From Streptomyces gardneri (lineage in GTDB: Bacteria > Actinomycetota > Actinomycetes > Streptomycetales > Streptomycetaceae): a stretch of 64,000 nt of DNA. Position 1 is the stretch's first letter; each line of letters starts with the position of its first letter. This document shows positions 61,412 through 64,000 of the stretch, one piece after another. The notes beneath the pieces are model-generated. The model searched no databases, had not been told where the DNA came from, and saw only the letters and a program-made list of their open reading frames with translations. The stretch is taken from contig NZ_BJMN01000007.1 of assembly GCF_006539185.1 (NCBI RefSeq), positions 186,001 through 250,000 of the forward strand. The letters are read 5' to 3'. The translations under genes and the position numbers were made by a program.

Positions 61412-61642
61412 TCAGATCGGCAGGATCGGGAAGCTCACGGTGGTGTCGATGTCGTTGAGGATCGCCACGAGTCCGGTGCCGAGGGCGAGACCCGCGAGGG
61501 CCCGGGCACGGGCCGTGGCCCGGTCGCGCCCGGAGAGCGCGATACGCCCCGCCGGCTCCACCGCGCCGGTGGCGCCGGGGCCATCGACGGTCGTGTCGGT
61601 GAGGGCGATGGCGGTCTCGGGGGACGGCGTCTGCGGGTTCAT
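61412..61642 (-). CDS. Cysteine-free precursor-like peptide beside LanM
   Basis: 76 aa; ATG with AAAGGA seven bases upstream, between the LanM stop (120 bp upstream) and a strong terminator. The N-terminal ~45 residues are a polar, Thr/Ala/Pro-rich leader (MNPQTPSPETAIALTDTT). A hydrophobic stretch (ALAGLALGTGLVAILN, ~48-63) and a C-terminal DIDTTVSFPILPI follow. There is no Cys anywhere, so it cannot form lanthionine by the usual route. Thr67, Thr68 and Ser70 could be dehydrated. Position and size match a LanM substrate. Alternatives: a bacteriocin-like or regulatory peptide, with the true Cys-containing precursor beyond the window edge. Confidence 0.72.
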   Translation of the reverse strand: MNPQTPSPETAIALTDTTVDGPGATGAVEPAGRIALSGRDRATARARALAGLALGTGLVAILNDIDTTVSFPILPI

Positions 61643-61682
61643 GGAGGTCCTTTCGGGGTGCGGTCGGATGGACGTGCCTGCG

Positions 61683-61711
61683 GTGCGTGCGGTACGTGGT
61701 GTGCGTGCGGT
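61683..61711. repeat. Short tandem GTGCGTGCGGT repeats between LanM and the precursor gene
   Basis: GTGCGTGCGGT occurs at 61683-61693 and 61701-61711, with weaker copies to ~61740 in the same gap of 119 bp. It could be a slippage-prone spacer or a protein-binding array before the precursor gene. Confidence 0.6.
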
Positions 61712-61761
61712 GCGTGTGGTGCCTTCTGTGGTCCGTGCGGGTCGTGCAAGGGGCGGCGGGG

Positions 61762-64000
61762 TCACCGCTCCCCGGGAGTGGGGTCGAGGAGGAGCACGGA
61801 GGGGACGGTCTCGGCGAAGCCCAGTCGGAGCAGGGCGTAGCCGATGCCGGACGATCCGGTGAGGAGCCCGGGAGAGGGCACCGTGTCGGGGGTGGCGCAA
61901 CGGGGTCCGTACCCGTCCAGTGCGCCGAGTACCAGCCCGGCCCGATGGGTGAGCCGGCCCGCGGCACCGGGGAGTCCGTGCGCGGCGGCGACGGCCAGGG
62001 CCTCCACCGTCCCGAGCTCCCCGTGGCACAGGCTGAGATCGCTCAAGGACGGGCGGTCTCCGGCCAGGCGGTCCCACGCCGCGTCCGGTACGGCCGAGGC
62101 GGGGACGGTGGCGCCGGTCGTCGTGGACCCGAGGGCGGCCACGCCGGCCAGGAGGGTGCCGGAGAGCCCCGAACACCAACCCAGGTCCGTTCCCGTGCCT
62201 GTTCCTGTGCCTGTGCCCGTGCCTGTGTCCGAGCCCATGCCCGAGCCCGCCGTTGCCGGGCCGAGCAGGGCGCGACCTGCGGCCGCGTACGTACCGTCGG
62301 GCGAGGCGGCATCGGCCTCGTAGCGGCACAGTGCCCAGCCCGCCCCGGCCCGCCCCCGCAGGAACCCGTCCGGGAGGGCTCCGGTCGCCGGGAGCAGTCG
62401 GTCGGCGAACTCCGCGGCGAGCGTGGCGGCTTCGGGCAGCCCGGTCTCCCGGTGCACCGCGAGCAGCGCCGCGAGACCTCCCGCGAGCCCGGTGCCGACG
62501 TCCGCCGGAGGGCCGGCCGGATCGTGCGTACGGGCCGAGGCGGCCAGTGCCCGCAGCGCGAGCGGCAGGCAGTCGCCGAGCCGGTCGTCGCCGAGCAGGG
62601 TGGTCAGCCGGGCGAGCGCGTAACAGAGCCCGCCCAGGCCGTGGAATCCGCCGGGTCCGACCGCGCGGCTCAGCTCCGGGTCGGAGGCGAGCGCGTGGAT
62701 GAGCCGCGGCAGCGGGCGGACGGCCCGCGACGCCAGGTCCGTGTACCGGCCGACGCCGGTCAGCCGCCCCAACTGGGCGAGGAACAGCGCCACTCCGGTG
62801 TAGCCGTCGGCGAGGCCTGCGCCCATCGGGGTCACCGCCCAGTGCCTGCCGTCGACGAGTTCCAGGCCGATCCAGTTGGCCCGGGAGTCGTCGCGGACCG
62901 CGCGTCCGACGATCTCGTCGGCGATGCCGCAGGCCGCCGCGAGGAGACGGCGCGGCTCGGGCACCGCGGCGGGCGCCGTGGGCAGGGCCGGTGCGTCGGC
63001 GCGGTGCGTGACGCGGCGGGCCCGGCGGGTGGACAGCGCGGCGGAGATCAGCCATTCCTGATGGTGCCGGTCCACCTCGTCGAGGGCGGAGATCTTCTCC
63101 TCGGTGGCGCGGAGCGCGGGCGCGGCCAGCAGGTCGGGCAGCCGGGCACCACGGGACGACCAGACGTCGGTGCTCCCGGGCCGGTGGACGAAGACCGGGA
63201 CGTCACCGTCCCAGAGGTCCGCGATCTCGTGCTCGACCAGCCGCCGCCGCACCGGGTCGCCCGCGGACTCGGCGTACAGCAGGGAGAAGAGCACGTCCCG
63301 GTCGACGGCGTCGCCGAGCACGTCGGGGTGGGCCGACTCGTCCAGGAGCGTCGCGTACAGACGGGTCGCCCGGCCCACGAAACGGGCCGGCGCGCTGTCG
63401 AAGGCCGCCAACGGTCCCTCTGCCGAGAGGAGTTCCGCCCGGTGCGCGACCAAGGTGTCGTAGCCCAGCCGGAATCCGGTCAGCAGCGCCGCCCCGTACG
63501 CGCCCGGGTCGATGTCCCGGCCGTCCAGCGAGGGGCGGTTGGGGCTTCCGGAGTACGGGACCCGTCGGCGCACCAGGTGCATCGTGTCGGTGCCGGGGTT
63601 CGCCCAGTCGACGGCGTCGGCGGGGGACAGGGCGGCCTGACCGCCGCCGAGGGCCGAGATGTCCAGCGCTCCGTGCTCGCCGATCAGCAACTGGGGAAGC
63701 AGGCAGGTCCGGTGCACGGAGGCGGCGAGGGCCAGCGCGGCCGGGTCGGGGCCCGCCGTGGTCGCCACGGGCACCGAGGGGTGCAGCAGCGTCTCCACGT
63801 CGACCAGCACCGGCTGGTCCCCGCAGGCGATGAGGTTCTCGCAGTGCATGTCCGCGCCGTCCAGCGCGTACAGCAGAGCCAGGAGCGCGCCCTGCCGCCG
63901 GTAGAACAGATCGGCCTCGCCGACCGAACCGCAGGGCCGGTGGCCGACGAACTCCAGCCAGCCGTAGCCGTCGCGGCGCAGGACCGTCACGGTCCGCAGG
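61762..64000 (-). CDS. lanM: Class II lanthipeptide synthetase LanM (5' end beyond window)
   Basis: At least 746 codons; the N-terminus lies outside the window. The dehydratase part shows GYGWLEFVGHRPCGSVGEADLFYRRQGALLALLYALDGADMHCENLIACGDQPVLVDVETLLHP, the kinase-like catalytic region typical of LanM (HxEN, DxE). Residues after ~330 are a LanC-like cyclase with GGFHGLGG and zinc ligands in DLGWCSGLSG and LCHGELG, all intact. It phosphorylates and eliminates Ser/Thr and then cyclises Cys onto the dehydro residues. The only precursor-like gene next to it has no Cys. A hexanucleotide repeat encodes a run of Gly-Thr pairs just before the first zinc Cys. Confidence 0.93.
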   Translation of the reverse strand, partial: LRTVTVLRRDGYGWLEFVGHRPCGSVGEADLFYRRQGALLALLYALDGADMHCENLIACGDQPVLVDVETLLHPSVPVATTAGPDPAALALAASVHRTCLLPQLLIGEHGALDISALGGGQAALSPADAVDWANPGTDTMHLVRRRVPYSGSPNRPSLDGRDIDPGAYGAALLTGFRLGYDTLVAHRAELLSAEGPLAAFDSAPARFVGRATRLYATLLDESAHPDVLGDAVDRDVLFSLLYAESAGDPVRRRLVEHEIADLWDGDVPVFVHRPGSTDVWSSRGARLPDLLAAPALRATEEKISALDEVDRHHQEWLISAALSTRRARRVTHRADAPALPTAPAAVPEPRRLLAAACGIADEIVGRAVRDDSRANWIGLELVDGRHWAVTPMGAGLADGYTGVALFLAQLGRLTGVGRYTDLASRAVRPLPRLIHALASDPELSRAVGPGGFHGLGGLCYALARLTTLLGDDRLGDCLPLALRALAASARTHDPAGPPADVGTGLAGGLAALLAVHRETGLPEAATLAAEFADRLLPATGALPDGFLRGRAGAGWALCRYEADAASPDGTYAAAGRALLGPATAGSGMGSDTGTGTGTGTGTGTDLGWCSGLSGTLLAGVAALGSTTTGATVPASAVPDAAWDRLAGDRPSLSDLSLCHGELGTVEALAVAAAHGLPGAAGRLTHRAGLVLGALDGYGPRCATPDTVPSPGLLTGSSGIGYALLRLGFAETVPSVLLLDPTPGER
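62187..62231. repeat. Hexanucleotide tandem repeat within lanM
   Basis: About seven imperfect copies of CCTGTG/CCCGTG, in frame, encoding alternating Gly-Thr (GTGTGTGTGT) immediately before DLGWCSG. It is inside the cyclase domain, where LanC proteins normally have a compact loop. Slippage by whole units would change loop length without a frameshift. Confidence 0.85.

Noticed and set aside
1..64000. CRISPR arrays, tRNA, rRNA, insertion sequences or phage attachment sites
   Set aside because: No regularly spaced repeats, no recognisable tRNA or rRNA segments, and no transposase or integrase genes were found on either strand.

Overview
This window looks like Streptomyces or a close relative. 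It has very high GC, GTG starts, overlapping start and stop codons, rare TTA codons, Tat and Sec secreted proteins, and several secondary-metabolite loci. No rRNA, tRNA, CRISPR array or insertion sequence was recognised. Everything here was read by eye, without database searches.

Region 1 (1-18.8 kb) is the right part of a hybrid NRPS/PKS cluster whose left end lies outside the window. It starts inside an adenylation domain that has a luciferase-like flavin monooxygenase inserted between motifs A4 and A5, followed by a carrier domain. Next is a KS-AT protein whose AT has lost its catalytic serine, then a methoxymalonyl-ACP set (FkbK, FkbJ, FkbI, FkbH homologues). The FkbG-type O-methyltransferase and a second methyltransferase lie on the opposite strand. 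Around them are a truncated LuxR-type regulator, an NmrA-like reductase, an ArsR-like regulator, two peptidases, an MFS exporter and an FMN reductase. In-frame TTA codons in four of these genes point to bldA control. A decayed duplicate of the O-methyltransferase gene sits beside the intact copy.

Region 2 (18.9-24.4 kb) is a compact class IV lanthipeptide locus: regulator, small secreted peptide, LanL synthetase, a 41-residue Cys-containing precursor and a DUF1349-like protein.

Region 3 (24.8-34.7 kb) holds mostly redox and housekeeping accessory genes: a globin-reductase, a PPOX-like protein, a Tat-exported FAD oxidoreductase, a P450, an ASCH protein, MscS, a LysR regulator with a divergent YncE-like propeller, and a RibD/DHFR-like reductase.

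Region 4 (34.7-40.1 kb) is the least familiar part. A tight minus-strand operon encodes an MvdD-like ATP-grasp ligase, two small paralogous proteins (one with a Thr/Asp/Glu-rich tail), a miniature copper-amine-oxidase catalytic domain, and a companion protein resembling the missing N-terminal part. A membrane protein and a second ATP-grasp enzyme are divergent from it.

Region 5 (40.1-61.3 kb) contains a polysaccharide deacetylase, a 2491-residue RHS/YD-repeat polymorphic toxin with a Hint domain and a probable immunity gene, a CPBP protease, an alpha/beta-hydrolase, an operon of metallophosphoesterase, patatin and GMC oxidase, an AI-2E family permease, and a large LuxR (LAL) regulator.

Region 6 (61.4-64 kb) is the start of a class II lanthipeptide locus. 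A LanM synthetase, cut by the window edge, is followed by a 76-residue precursor-like peptide that contains no cysteine at all.
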